Shown in pieces: positions 1-11,290 of a stretch of 64,000 nucleotides of DNA. Source of the stretch: Phocoena phocoena (taxonomy: Eukaryota > Chordata > Mammalia > Artiodactyla > Phocoenidae); assembly GCF_963924675.1 (NCBI RefSeq), contig NC_089220.1:61204639-61268638 (forward strand), read 5' to 3'. Below the pieces are notes generated by a model. It searched no databases, was not told where the DNA came from, and worked only from the letters and a program-made list of their open reading frames with translations. The translations under genes were made by a program, and so were the position numbers. Numbering within the stretch: the stretch's first letter is position 1; each line of letters starts with the position of its first letter.

Positions 1-339
1 AGTCTACACGAAGGTTTATCATAGGTATATATTAGATTAAAACCCAAATTCTGTGCATCCCATTTATTTCAGATTCATGTTTAAGGAAAATGTAATAAAT
101 GATAATAAATATATATATCTCAATGGTAATTTTTCTCATCATCCAATCCTTCGTTTCAAACTTTTTTGTTTCACTTTTCTGTTTATTTCCCTTTAAAAAT
201 TTTAAACAGTGAACTATGAACTTAAAAGCTAAACAGAAAAAAATTTTTTCATGACTTCTGAAATATATATATTAGCATAAATCTCAAAGATTTAAGAATT
301 TCATAAAGATAAAAATAATCAAATATTAATATTAGCTAT

Positions 340-565
340 AATTCACTGAGTACCAGTTACATCCTAGATGCCTCTATACCTTGTCTCTAATCCTTAAAAT
401 AATCTGGTAAATTAGTTAATATTTACATCTTACATGGGAGGAAGTAAACCTAGAGAGGCTAATAAGTAACTTGCCCAAAGGCACATGGTCAGTATTAAGT
501 GTCAAGACTGTGACTTGAACCTTAGTCCATCTGATTCCAAGGCTTATAGTCTTCCCATTGTTTCA
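340..565 (-). repeat. MIR SINE remnant
   Basis: The plus strand reads like the reverse complement of a MIR: GAGTACCAGTTACATCCTAG, then GAGAGGCTAATAAGTAACTT GCCCAAAGGCACA, then a decayed tRNA-like end. It is old and diverged, with no recognisable target-site duplication. Confidence 0.7.
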
Positions 566-2022
566 ACCTGTCTCACAAAGTACTGGGAACATTTTGTTTT
601 ATGCAGTTTTGATTATACCAGATTCTTATTCTTATAAATTATACAATCAGCTGGGGAGACAAGTTGGATTAACATATACATAAGTTACCTAATAAAGACA
701 TAAAAGTAAAAAAGGGAGAAATCTGAAGGACAAGAAAAGTGGCACAGGTAAAATGGCAAGATCTGATCAAAGCCATCACATGGATTTCATAAGATGTTGG
801 TTTATGTAATCTTTATGTGTCGAACCTATCACAGGAATTATTTTAAGATTAGTGAGCAAGTAACTTAAAACAAAATCACACCTTTTAAAAGTAACATTAC
901 TTTTTCTAATACTAAATGACTGCAGAAAACCTGAAAAGGCAGAAAAAATCCTGTTAATTGAAGCATTTATACACCCATTAACACTATTAAAGTTTGACCC
1001 TCATTTTATATTATATACATGTGTATACAGTTTTTTAACAAAAATTATAAATACAGCTTCCCCCTACTTCTTTGACTTAACTTTAATTCATAAAGTTTTT
1101 TCATATCATTAAATATTCTTTAAAAATGTTTTTAAATTACTGAACAATGTCTCATACCATAAAGATACCTGAATTTATTTAACCATTGCCTTATTATTCG
1201 ATTGATTCTAATTCTATTGCTATCATAACTTATACTGATATGAATATTCTTATATATATATGTAAATCTTTACATTTAATATACTCAAAGAAAATGGCTA
1301 TTTCTTTAGAATACCTTATATTTTAATTAACATTTTATTTGGAAAACCTATAGACATACATTTTTGTATCCTATTTGCAATTTCCAATGTTCAGATGTTT
1401 TAGCATGTATTTCTTTTAAATTGGAATATTTTGACTTTTAAAACATTTTATATTCTGCTTAAGTATACTATAATACTTGTATGTGTATGCACATTTGTAA
1501 TATACTTTAGCAAATACATTTTTATTTTGAATATAAAAATGAGCAGTGATAGAGACAAATATCCATGCTTGTGTGGATTCTTTGTTCTTTCATATGACTA
1601 AATAAAACATTTATCACATGTACTCATAGTACCATAATGTTCCTCTTTCTATGAGGGTAGTAACATACTTTTTTTTGATATTGTGTTTAGCTTTTTGATC
1701 GCACTTACTACTGATCAGGTAGGAGATAAGCTTTTTCAAGATTAGCTTTTCTAAGATAAACTTTAAAAAAATTCATGTATAATGAGAAAATATGAAAAAG
1801 TTCAAGAGTTACCAAGAGTCAGTTTATAAATTTCCTGTAGTTTAAAACCAATGGATTTCTTAAACAATCCAGCTTTTTTCTTTTGACGTATTATAATAAT
1901 AATTCTCTCTAAAGTTAAAAGTAAAATATCTTCAAGTTTTTTAATAAGATAGAACTAAAACATTAAAAAGTAAAGATACATTTTGAAAATTTATACTTTA
2001 AAAAACTTAGGGGATTTAAATT
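566..2022. other. AT-rich MIPOL1 intron, nothing recognised
   Basis: Very AT-rich intron (gene on the minus strand). No exon with acceptable splice sites, no transposon head and no long simple repeat was seen here. The missing MIPOL1 exon that should follow the one at 4548 was looked for and not found. Confidence 0.6.
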
Positions 2023-2035
2023 TTGAGTCATTTTT

Positions 2036-2383
2036 TTCTTTTTTTAAAATTTATTTATTTTTGGCTGCATTGAGTCTTCGTTGCTGCACACTGGCTTTCT
2101 CTAGCTGCGGCGAGTGGGGGCTACTCTTCGTTGTGGTGCGCAGGCTTCTCATTGTGGTGGCTTCTCTTGTTGTGAAGCACAGGCTCTAGGCATGCGGGCT
2201 TCAGTAGCTGTGGCACATGGGCTCAGTAGTTGTGGCTCACGGGCTCTAGAGTGCAGGCTCAGTAGTTGTGGCGCATGGGCCTTGTTGCTCTGCAGCATGT
2301 GGAATCCTCCCAGACTAGGGCTCAAACCTGTGTCCCCTGAATTGGCAGGTGGATTTTTAACCACTGCACCACCAGGGAAGTCC
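2036..2383 (-). mobile_element. CHR-type tRNA-derived SINE, long form
   Basis: Reverse complement of the cetartiodactyl CHR SINE: ends in CACCACCAGGGAAGTCC (the head) at the right and TTTATTTATTTTTGGCTGCA (the tail) at the left. It is flanked by a 13-bp near-perfect target duplication, TTGAGTCATTTTT (2023-2035) and TTGAGCCATTTTT (2384-2396). Substitutions through the body show it is one of the older copies here. Short ORFs on both strands are just SINE sequence. Confidence 0.92.
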
Positions 2384-2396
2384 TTGAGCCATTTTT

Positions 2397-3235
2397 GTAA
2401 CTAAATGGTTGGACATGTTTCTTTAGGATTGCTTAGCTCCAGAGAAACTATATAGCACTACTATTTTCATCAATTTAGGAAGCTATAAAAATATCCTAAA
2501 CATCTTTTAAACATTCAACATTTATTGAAATAGTATTTTGTCATTAATGAGAAGAATTTGATGTTAACAAGAATCATAAAGCAATCAAATTCTTTCCATT
2601 TTATGCATGTGTGATTCATACTGTTTAGTAATAGGGAACCCTTAAATATATACCAATAAATAAATATGTAAAGTATATGATTAGCTATATTACACAAAAG
2701 CTTAAAGAGTAAATATTAATGCTTAATGTTCTTTCCCCTCCAAGAGATAAATGAGCTACACAGGTATATGAATTCATGATTTACAATAAATCACAATGGC
2801 CTAAATCTTATTAAAATACATCTGTTAAGACACATACAAAGTTAAATTATAATGCAAACACCTTAAAACAAATGTACTTCTTGTAATACCATTTCAGCGA
2901 TTAGTATACATATTTGATTATAAAAAGCCAAGAAACTTCTAAGTTGTTCTAAATTTATATTTGAATTATTCATTTTTAACATACTGTTAATTTTCCTTAA
3001 AATATATTACTCTCGTATTTCCCCACTAAAAAAGAAACAAAAAATTCATAGTAGTTTAACATAATAGAAAAACAACCATCTGGTATTTGGCTGGAGTATT
3101 TATTTATGATCATCTTAGTTACATAGTTATATTTTCATGGTGATGTTCTACTTTGCACAGTAATATTTTGAAGACAGACAGTATCTGTTAATCATTTCTC
3201 TGACCTAAAACACCAGAATTCTTTCATATGCAACC
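2397..3235. other. MIPOL1 intron, nothing recognised
   Basis: AT-rich intron between two SINEs. No exon, RNA gene or identifiable repeat was seen. Confidence 0.55.
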
Positions 3236-3251
3236 AGGTTAAGTGGTTTAT

Positions 3252-3613
3252 TATATTTTAAAATTTTTTATGTATGTATGTATGGCCGCGTTGGGTCTTC
3301 CTTGCTGCACGTGGGCTTTCTCTGGTTAAGGCGAGTGGGGGCTACTTTTCATTGGTGTGCGTAGGCTTCTCATTGCAGTGGCTTCTCTTGTTGAGGAGCA
3401 CAGACTTCAGTGGTTGTGGCACACAGGCTTCAGTAGTTGTGGCTCGCGGGCTCAGTAGTTGTGGCTCGCGGGCTCTAGAGCACAGGCTCAGTAGTTGTGG
3501 CACACAGGCTTAGTTGCTCCCAGGCATGTGGGATCTTCCTGGACCAGGGCTTGAACCAGTGTCCTCTGCGTTGGCAGATGGATTTTTAACCATTGTGCCA
3601 CCAGCAAAATCCC
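3252..3613 (-). mobile_element. CHR-type SINE, long form
   Basis: Reverse-oriented CHR SINE with tail TTTTATGTATGTATGTATGG at the left and a mutated head GCCACCAGCAAAATCCC at the right. Flanking duplication AGGTTAAGTGGTTTAT (3236-3251) and AGGTTAAGTGATTTAT (3614-3629) differs at one position. It contains a short internal duplication of the CAGTAGTTGTGGCTCGCGGG motif. Confidence 0.9.
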
Positions 3614-3629
3614 AGGTTAAGTGATTTAT

Positions 3630-4547
3630 AAAGTATGATTATAACTTCAAACTAATCACAAAATACAATTACTTTTTAAAAGCATTCCAATTGATATAAA
3701 AATGTTAAAATAAGGGATCTATAAAATGCCTCTGAATGCTAATTTCTACTATTCTATGAAATATCTCTTTTCTTAACACACTAAAACAGTGTGAGGAAGA
3801 GAGTCACAGGGATAATATATAAACTGTAGAGAGAGAGAGACAGAGTCCATCAGAGACAACTGAGAATCACCTGATCATATCTGTAACACATCACAGATAC
3901 ATTTTACAAATTTTCTCCTTGCCATGACCTGTGAATGAAGACAGACTCCAAAACATTTCAGGCATTCATTTATAATCTTAAACTCTGGCAACCTTTTACC
4001 AGAAAACATTATCTTCAGGGAAAGATCTTTTCAGGGCAAACATTATCTTCATCATCATCCACGTCATCAGATGAAAATTAATTAACTGCACAAAACAGAT
4101 TTTTGAATCAAATGTAGGTTTTCACTGGCAATGAATATATGACTATCTTCATACAAAGGAGAAGTATTTTCTCTCAACAAGCTAAAACAATAAGTGGTAT
4201 GTGAACTGCTGGTTGAAAGGTAGAGGCACTGGTAATCATTATTTCCCCTTGTTTGTTCAGGCCCTTCCAACAAAACAAACAACCTTTTTGTGATTGGATT
4301 GACATGGTGTTAACAATGAATTTAATGCCCAAATCAGTATGAATACAGGTAAAGCTCTCACTAATACCAGTACCAGGATGCTAAAGCCACCTATTTTCTA
4401 AGCAGGCAAAAAAAAAAAAGAAAGAAAGAAGACAGAGCTTTCCCTCCTTTGACAAATAAGCGAGTTTGCTACTATTCACCAAGCCACATCAGATAATAAC
4501 CTTGTGTATGATTTTGAATGCCATATGTTAATACTGATCTACTATAC
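3630..4547. other. MIPOL1 intron beside the exon donor
   Basis: Intron directly downstream (gene sense) of the exon at 4548-4653. It holds a short AG run near 3829 and an A-rich AAAG tract near 4409-4430. No further exon with conserved coding sequence was seen. Confidence 0.55.
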
Positions 4548-4653
4548 CTGCTGTTTTTTCAGCAATTTGAGCTTCTGTTGCTTTTTCTTGGAGTTCCAGT
4601 TTAATCTTTAGTTTTCTCTGTTCTTTATCTTCTTTAGTCAGTTTTTCTTGAAG
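4548..4653 (-). CDS. MIPOL1: MIPOL1 fourth coding exon (last one in window)
   Basis: A 106-bp exon with acceptor GTGTTTTAG above 4653 and donor GTATAG below 4548. It encodes 35 residues, LQEKLTKEDKEQRKLKIKLE followed by LQEKATEAQIAEKTA, and leaves one base G (phase 1) for the next exon. Human has LQQKLAKEDKEQRKLKFKLE and EKETEAKIAEKTAALVEE. The heptad pattern and high Lys/Glu content show coiled coil. The next exon, expected to begin ALVEEVYFAQ, was not found down to position 1, so the remaining ~280 residues lie outside the window. Confidence 0.92.
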
Positions 4654-5915
4654 CTAAAACACATTGAAATAAACATACATTCTTACTAATAAATTTCTTG
4701 CACAAATATAATTAATCCCAAAGATAATTTTTGCTTTTCTCTAGACCCTTATAGAATAACTGTATTAACTTACTGAATACGTAACTCCAGGGGAAAAAAA
4801 AAAATTAAGGTTTTAAGATATTTTATAAAATAATAATTACCTGAAATGACATAGAAATTATAAAAACATTTTAATATACACTTAATTTTATGTGTGTGTA
4901 TAGGCAAATGAAATTCAAGAAGGAATAACATTATTATTAAAAATAACTACTGCAGCAAAAAGCAATCTGATCCATTCTTTTGTCTTAAAGCAAAAGACTT
5001 GGAAGGGACTATCATAATAAAATAATGGGTAGCACAAATTATAGCTTCTCTTAGTAATTCTAATATTTTGAAACAAAATTAATTAAGATAATAATCTTAA
5101 TATTTGATACAAATCTCCCTTTGAGAATGCTATGCCATCATGTTCCATTTAAATTGGCATTGGCACCTGGCTCATAATTGGCATGTAATAAACAGCTGGT
5201 AAATGAAAATATCTCAGACTTTCATACAGGATCCCTCCAAATGTTTTCTTTTTAATTTCTCCCTCCGTTTACGTCATTTATGCTGTTTTCCGTCAGACAT
5301 GATCAACATTCTTAACATCATGCTTCAGTTTGATTAGGTCAAACAACTAGAATATTAGAATCAGAAAAGTATGTAGAGGTTAAAAAAAAAGAAGGCAGGC
5401 ATAGAAAATGAACATTATTTAAAGCTCAAAGGAATGTAACAGAAAAAGAGTCAGAAAAGATAAAACATGACATGACAAATTGGATGGATTGGACAAAATG
5501 TAGCAGTATAAGATAACACAAGGTAAATGACAATATTTCCAAGCCTTGCTACTTTAAAGTTTACATATATTATTGAGATGAAATACAGGGCACAGATACT
5601 ACTAAAAAAAAGAAAAAAAAGTTAAGAAAGTAACATGAAACCAATGAAGCAAAATTTGAATTTTTAGGTATCACAGATCTATGAAAAAGGAAGTGATACT
5701 GCAAGCCACCAAGGCAGGAAACCAAAGAAATTGCTTTTCACAGCTCATGTCTCAACTCAATCATACCGTGAATGGCATGGTATGGCAACAGCATAAAGCT
5801 ACTGTTAAAGGATTAAAGTACACAATAAAACTGAATTATGATGAGTGACAAAGCAAACTTAGAAGGTCAGCAGCTAAAAGTATACTGTACAATCATCAGA
5901 CTTCCTATATTGTAC
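4654..5915. other. short MIPOL1 intron
   Basis: 1.26-kb intron with GT at its start and AG at its end on the minus strand. Contains only AT-rich sequence and A-rich runs. Confidence 0.7.
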
Positions 5916-6051
5916 CTTTTTATTGCTTGCTTTGAGAATGTCCAATTCTTTGAGAAGCAATGCTATTGTCTCCTCTTTATTTAAGTCTGAAGTAACTTGA
6001 CAAGGAATCATACATTTGTAATGCAAATCATTATTTCTATGTTCCATAATG
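5916..6051 (-). CDS. MIPOL1: MIPOL1 third coding exon
   Basis: A 136-bp exon with acceptor TTTATTACAG above 6051 and donor GTACAA below 5916. Its first base completes the AAC codon; 45 residues follow, from IMEHRNNDLHYKCMIPCQVT to LKELDILKASNKK, ending on a codon boundary (phase 0). Human has VMEHRHNDMHYECMTPCQVT and LLKELDILRTSNKK. The last ~20 residues, with the spacing EETIALLLKELDILKASNKK, start the long coiled coil. Intron lengths are 1.5 kb above and 1.3 kb below. No in-frame stop is present. Confidence 0.93.
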
Positions 6052-7593
6052 CTGTAATAAAGAAAACTATTAAAACAATATACGTATAATTTCAACTATA
6101 TAGGATCTATACATTTTACACTTCAAATGGGGGAAACATTTAATTTTAACAGTAAGTATGTAAAGTTACTTAATTAAAATTTTTTCTTGTTATGCACTGT
6201 TAAGAAAATACTATGGATGAAAAAGACTAAACATTGCAATTTCATAGAGGTGCTAATATACAATACATCACAGAGGTGCTAATATATCAATTTCACAGGG
6301 AGAGCTAAATCTGTGAAAAGCATTTAGTAATGTCTAGAGATTCATGGTTCAGTATACTTAAAGAACACAGTTTTTAAGGGCTTGTGAATATTAATTTAAT
6401 TTGTACTTCTTGTCAGGACTCTAGATACATTTCTTACTTTTCTGAAAATAGGAACAATAAATATTTTTTCATTATAATTGACAGAATATCATATTTTCAT
6501 TATTAAATTTGCAACATTAAAAATGAAAACCTATTCCTGTAACCTTTAAGCAAAAAAAATTATTTTACAATGTGTATGCTATTTGAGAACAATATTAACT
6601 TGTTAGCAAGTACTATAAAGGAAGGGAAGGGAAAAGAGATGACTTTAGCCTAATCTCTATTATTTACTTTTCCCATGTGGTTATAAAGTTTATCACCTCT
6701 TCATTCATCCCTACTCCCCAAAAATGTACTCCAAACTACACTTTGATAAGAATATAACTGATTGCCAAGAAAGTGGAACATATTAATATATCCACTTCAT
6801 TATATATTAATATTCATTAATATAGCTATTTCATAATTTTTAAGTAAATAGAAAAGGCTATTCCTATGTAAAACTCCGTTAAAAAGTATTCCATAAAATA
6901 TGATTTTTGTCTGGACTGAAAACATAATATTTATATTTCAATATAGTTATAAGTTATATTAGTCATTGAGAATCTTTAAATTTAGCAGTATTTTCATAGT
7001 ACGTGACTAATTACCAAAGTGCTTTTCTCGCATAGGTAAAAGTCACAGGTGTCAAAATTCAAATCCCTTCATGAAATAGGTAGCTACATAAAGTGAATGG
7101 GTAGAAACTACAGAATGTAAAATAATAAGGAAGGTAAATGGGAGAGTAGACAACCCTTCTAAAAGCATTCAAATTCATTTAAATGAAGAACAGCACTGAC
7201 CAAAATCAAATCATATCTTTGGGCTTATTTTGTCTTGGAGCTGCCAGGTTATAGCTCTGATGAATAATATCCCATCTAATATCAACTTAATAGCTATTTC
7301 CAGATCCTTAATGAAAGGTCACTTAAAATAATATTCAACAAAACAATATAAAACCTCACGACCTTCATTCAAACTCACCTTGTGTTTTTTCACTCAGTGA
7401 TTTAGACACATTATATTAATGTAATGAAAATAGTAGAAAACTCTAGTATTAGATTCCTCAAATTCTAATAAGTTAATGATATGTCAAATTTAGGCCACAT
7501 CAAAAAGAAAAAAGGGAGGGACAGAGAGAGGGAGGAAGGAAGTTAGAGTTCTCCCAATTCTTACTTTCTAAATCTAAGGCTGCTAGCACTCAC
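6052..7593. other. MIPOL1 intron with small local duplication
   Basis: 1.54-kb intron. The only structure seen is an imperfect ~26-bp tandem duplication at about 6245-6296, sharing AGAGGTGCTAATATA, and a GGGAGGGACAGAGAGAGGGA purine run near 7513. Confidence 0.6.
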
Positions 7594-7825
7594 TTGGACT
7601 TTTCTGTAGTGCAGTAAGCTGTCTCATCACCTAGACGAGGACTGATGACTTGAAAATTCCTTGATCTCTGCTCTGGCAATTCTATGCCCTCACATGTAGC
7701 TTCATTAACTAATTCATTGGATTTCTGATGCATGCTTCCCTTAGAATTCACAGGCAGTTGCTCATCTGGCTGTGTACTTTTGTTTCTCCCCGTGGTCTCT
7801 TGTTCAAGATAACCATGGGTTACGT
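7594..7825 (-). CDS. MIPOL1: MIPOL1 second coding exon
   Basis: A 232-bp exon with acceptor AAATGCAG above 7825 and donor GTGAGT below 7594. It completes the split aspartate codon, then encodes 76 residues beginning VTHGYLEQETTGRNKSTQPD and ending AYCTTEKS, and leaves AA of an asparagine codon (phase 2). Human MIPOL1 has HSYLEQETTGINKSTQPDEQ in the same place and CTTEKYNVMEHR at the junction, so the identification is firm. The frame is open throughout. The segment is hydrophilic with no signal peptide or membrane segment and precedes the coiled-coil part of the protein. Relative to remembered human sequence it has many substitutions, as expected for a loosely constrained N-terminal tail. The intron above it is about 17.3 kb. 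Confidence 0.93.
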
Positions 7826-8031
7826 CTGCATTTAAAACAAAACAAAAACATGAGATATGAAACACCATCGTTACATATTAAATCAATCAAATGAATATTT
7901 TTGTGGAAATAAGAGCTCTCACAGCTTTAAATATGCACTTACTAACCTTACTCCTATTGTTATCAGACAAACATGTAGAGGGTGATTTTGCCACAAATAT
8001 TTCCATTTCCACAGTCAGTGGGCCTTTACGA

Positions 8032-8173
8032 CAGTGGTTTACAACCTTAAGTGCACATCAGCTAAGGAGTTTTTAAAAATCCTCAAGCTCAGGCCACATC
8101 TTCTACTAATTAAATCAAAATCTCTGGGAGTGATCACATGATTCCAGTATACAATCAAGGGTGGGAACCACTG
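8032..8173 (+). mobile_element. hAT DNA transposon remnant (MER5-like)
   Basis: Begins CAGTGGTTTACAACCTTAAG and ends GGGTGGGAACCACTG, forming the terminal inverted repeat typical of MER5-type non-autonomous Charlie elements. The middle keeps AAGGAGTTTTTAAAAATCCT and AATCTCTGGGAGTG. Target duplication is no longer clear. It lies ~200 bp upstream (gene sense) of a coding exon. Confidence 0.8.
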
Positions 8174-8269
8174 ACTTAGAGGTTATTATTTTCTACATTA
8201 ACTTTTCTTTGCTAGATTTTGAAAAATAGGATGCAATAAGTTAACTGATTACAGTGAAATAAATGATAA

Positions 8270-8495
8270 TGTGCATGAAATTTGGGTATTGGACTGAGTT
8301 AAAATTCTGGCTTTGCCAAGCACATAACTTTGGGGAAATTACTTTACCCTTCCATACCTCAGATTCTGGTTTGCAAAATGGACACATAATAGTACTTACC
8401 TGAGTTGTTGTAAGGATTAACTGAATTAAGAATTAATGAATGCAAAGTGCCTGGCCTAGTGTTTGGCATGTCAATAAGTGTTAGCTATTATTTTT
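8270..8495 (+). repeat. MIR SINE remnant
   Basis: Ordered MIR landmarks: AAAATTCTGGCTTTGCCA, AAATTACTTTACCC, GCAAAATGGACACATAATAG, GTTGTAAGGATTAACTGAAT and a tail resembling CAATAAGTGTTAGCTATTAT. Confidence 0.8.
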
Positions 8496-9257
8496 GTAAT
8501 CATCATCATATAAAAATGGAAATAATATAAGGAGAATTATTTTTAACTTCCATTTTATCAGCTATGTATTATACACTAGAGTATATTTTGTAATGCCTGG
8601 CTATCTCATAAATATTAGTTATTTTAAGCTGTAACTAGTAAATAATAGCTATTTCAGAGGAAGAGTATATATCTGATGTTATAGTGAAATTCTGGGGAGA
8701 AAATGACACACAAGCAAGTACACAAAACAAACTCTTTTAACCAGTAAATCAGATCAACAGGCACAAATACTGATTGTAACTAGGACTTTTATTATTTCCA
8801 ACAGAAATAATTCTTCGACTTTTAAAAGCAGGTGAATCTCATGAATCTCACCTACTTGATGATGATGCCTTCTTTAACTTGACAAACTTAAAATCCCTTT
8901 GAGGCAGAAGAAGAGTAGTTTTAGAGTAAAAACAAATGCGAAACATAAATAAGGTACTCATTCTTTAAGAAGAAATTCTTTGCTTACATATATGCTGAAA
9001 TTAGGTAGAGCCAGTCATAAACTCCAAGTCCTGGACATTATCTTATTGGTGGCTGAATGCTAGATCAGAAACCATTCATTTTTGGTCAATTACTCTCTAT
9101 TTTCCCGTGTTTGTGGGAATAAACTGGGAGAAAGTGCTATCATAATTACATACTGTGATGTATCTATGAAATTTCATTATATTTTGTTTTAAACTTTAAC
9201 AAATATAGGTATCTGAAGATTATTTGTTGGTTCTTGACATTTCAAAACACTTAATTT

Positions 9258-9467
9258 GGGCTTCCCTGGTGGTGCAGTGGTTGAGAGTCCACCTGCCGAT
9301 GCAGGGGACACGGGTTCGTGCCCCGGTCCGGGAAGATCCCACATGCTGCAGAGCGGCTGGGCCCGTGAGCCATGGCCGCTGAGCCTGCGCGTCCCGTGCT
9401 CCGCAACGGGAGAGGCCACAACAAGTGAGAGGACCGCGTACCGCAAAAAAACAAAACAAAACAAAAT
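9258..9467 (+). mobile_element. CHR-type SINE, short form
   Basis: Starts GGGCTTCCCTGGTGGTGCAG and ends CCGCAAAAAAACAAAACAAA. Perfect 13-bp duplication AAACACTTAATTT at 9245-9257 and 9468-9480. Few substitutions relative to other copies, so a relatively recent insertion. A small deletion removes part of the GGAGCCTGTGCTCC segment. Several overlapping short ORFs on both strands belong to it. Confidence 0.95.
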
Positions 9468-9480
9468 AAACACTTAATTT

Positions 9481-11034
9481 GCTTTAGATGTTCATCATGC
9501 TACTTTTCTAGAATAGGCTGGTATTAGTACCCCCCAAATCTGAATGAGGTACTATAAAATTTTATAAATGGACACTAAGGAATACCACTATCATTAACAG
9601 GCCATGCTTTTTTAACACTAACATATAACTTTACAGGCAATTCAAAGAAAGAAAATTATAAATAGTTATGGAAAACAGTATCAAAATAACAAAAGTTGTC
9701 TCCAGGGGCATATCAGAAGATAACTATTAGGCTCTATGCTATTCTCCAGTTTATGAGGTACAAAGATTCTCCAAAAGGTAAAAGGATAAGCCAAGGAGCA
9801 TTGCCAGCTAGAAAAAGCCCCCAGTTCCCCATGACAACACCTTATCAATTGCTTCAGAATCTTAAGTCTTGACTCTGTGACCTGTTTTTGAGACCAAACT
9901 TACCATTATCTGCAACTTGTCCCATGTTTTAAACTCTGTATTTCTGGGTCTAGTGCAGCATCTCTCTTCTTTCAGTTTTTTATTTCTAACCTGTGAGTGC
10001 TTACTTTACCCCATCCCTGATAACTATATTGCTATTTGGTTACTAGATTTACAGCTCTCTTTCTCACTTCAGCTTACCTAACGTCAAATTTCATGAGCCC
10101 TGAACTCTTGGTAAATCACTGCCTTTTAACCTGTGACTGTAGTATATTCTCCAAACTGAGAGCAGAAATGGAACCTTCTCAATAAGAGGGCTCTTTACTG
10201 ATCCCTCCTGTATCCTACTAATTATAACCCCCTGAAGTATTATCAAAATAAACTCATCAAGTTCTAACACACTTCTGGATTTTAATTTTAAATGTTTAAT
10301 ATTTTTGAAGAATTCATACTGTATGATTTGGCTCCATTTCTGGATGTTTCTATCCTTGCTCTGTAACAAAAGCTTTTAGATTCCTAACTGAAACTGTTCA
10401 CCAGATATTTGGAACCTGCTCTACAACTATCCATACTCTTCCACTGAGAATTTAATTTTACTTTAGAGTAAACAAAGCTGATTTATAAAATTTTCCTTCT
10501 GGTCTGTTTTTTGGACGCTCTACTGGAAGACTATGAGAAGATTTCACAAAGGCATTTGTTCCAAAACAGGACAAGCAGAAATATGCAAAGTAATGAACTG
10601 TCAAAGAGTTTGAGCTTGGTGAAGTAAAGAGAACGTTGACAGACTATAAGAGAACAGGAAGAATGAGCACAGAAGAAAAGAAACAGCTTTAGGAAAAACA
10701 CAAAGACATTTGTTGTTCTGGAAGGACAAGATGCTATAGTTGAGGAGTGAAAACTTGTAAAATGAGTAACACTGTAAAGACAAATTCCAAGATGTGGTAG
10801 ACCTGGGAATGTGTTGATTAAATAGATTGATGATGAAGGTACTTGGAGAGGAGGAAATCAAGGTATCCGGGTACAGGGAGTGCCATCTTTCAAGAAACTG
10901 AAGTCATTCAGAAAAATGGCAAGAAATGGAGAGGAGAAATGAAAGACAAATGCAAAAGACTTCACTGACTGCATAAACATGCTAAAGAAGACAGAGCCAG
11001 ATGAGAAAGCTGACTGATGTTAGTTAACAGTCAT
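9481..11034. other. MIPOL1 intron, nothing recognised
   Basis: Ordinary intron, start of the long interval without young retroposons. No exon or clear repeat seen. Confidence 0.5.
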
Positions 11035-11290
11035 TTCTTTCTACCTTTTTACTTTGAAATAATTCCAGTCTTATAAAAAAGTTGCAAAAATAGTACAAAG
11101 AATTACTATACACCCTTCATCCAGATTCCTCAATGTTAACATTTTACCACGCGTGCTTTATTATTTATTCTATGTCTGTCTACCTACACATATATAATTT
11201 TTTCTGAAACATCTGAGTAAGTTGCTGGCATGAAACACTTCGACTTTTCAAGTCATTTTAAGATACTGCTGTATCACACTTCATTTTACC
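11035..11290. repeat. old L1 fragment
   Basis: GAAATAATTCCAGTCTTATA, AAAAGTTGCAAAAATAGTAC, TACACCCTTCATCCAGATTC and TTTTCTGAAACATCTGAGTAAGTTGC follow the order of a mammalian L1 3'-region motif remembered from consensus. Diverged and without detectable duplication. Confidence 0.6.

Noticed and set aside
1..4547. Search for the next MIPOL1 exon (expected ALVEEVYFAQ)
   Set aside because: No matching coding sequence was found; it must lie left of the window.
9258..9340. tRNA-like heads with B-box GGTTCGAGCCC-type motifs in SINEs
   Set aside because: Part of SINE promoters; no cloverleaf tRNA with anticodon loop can be supported.
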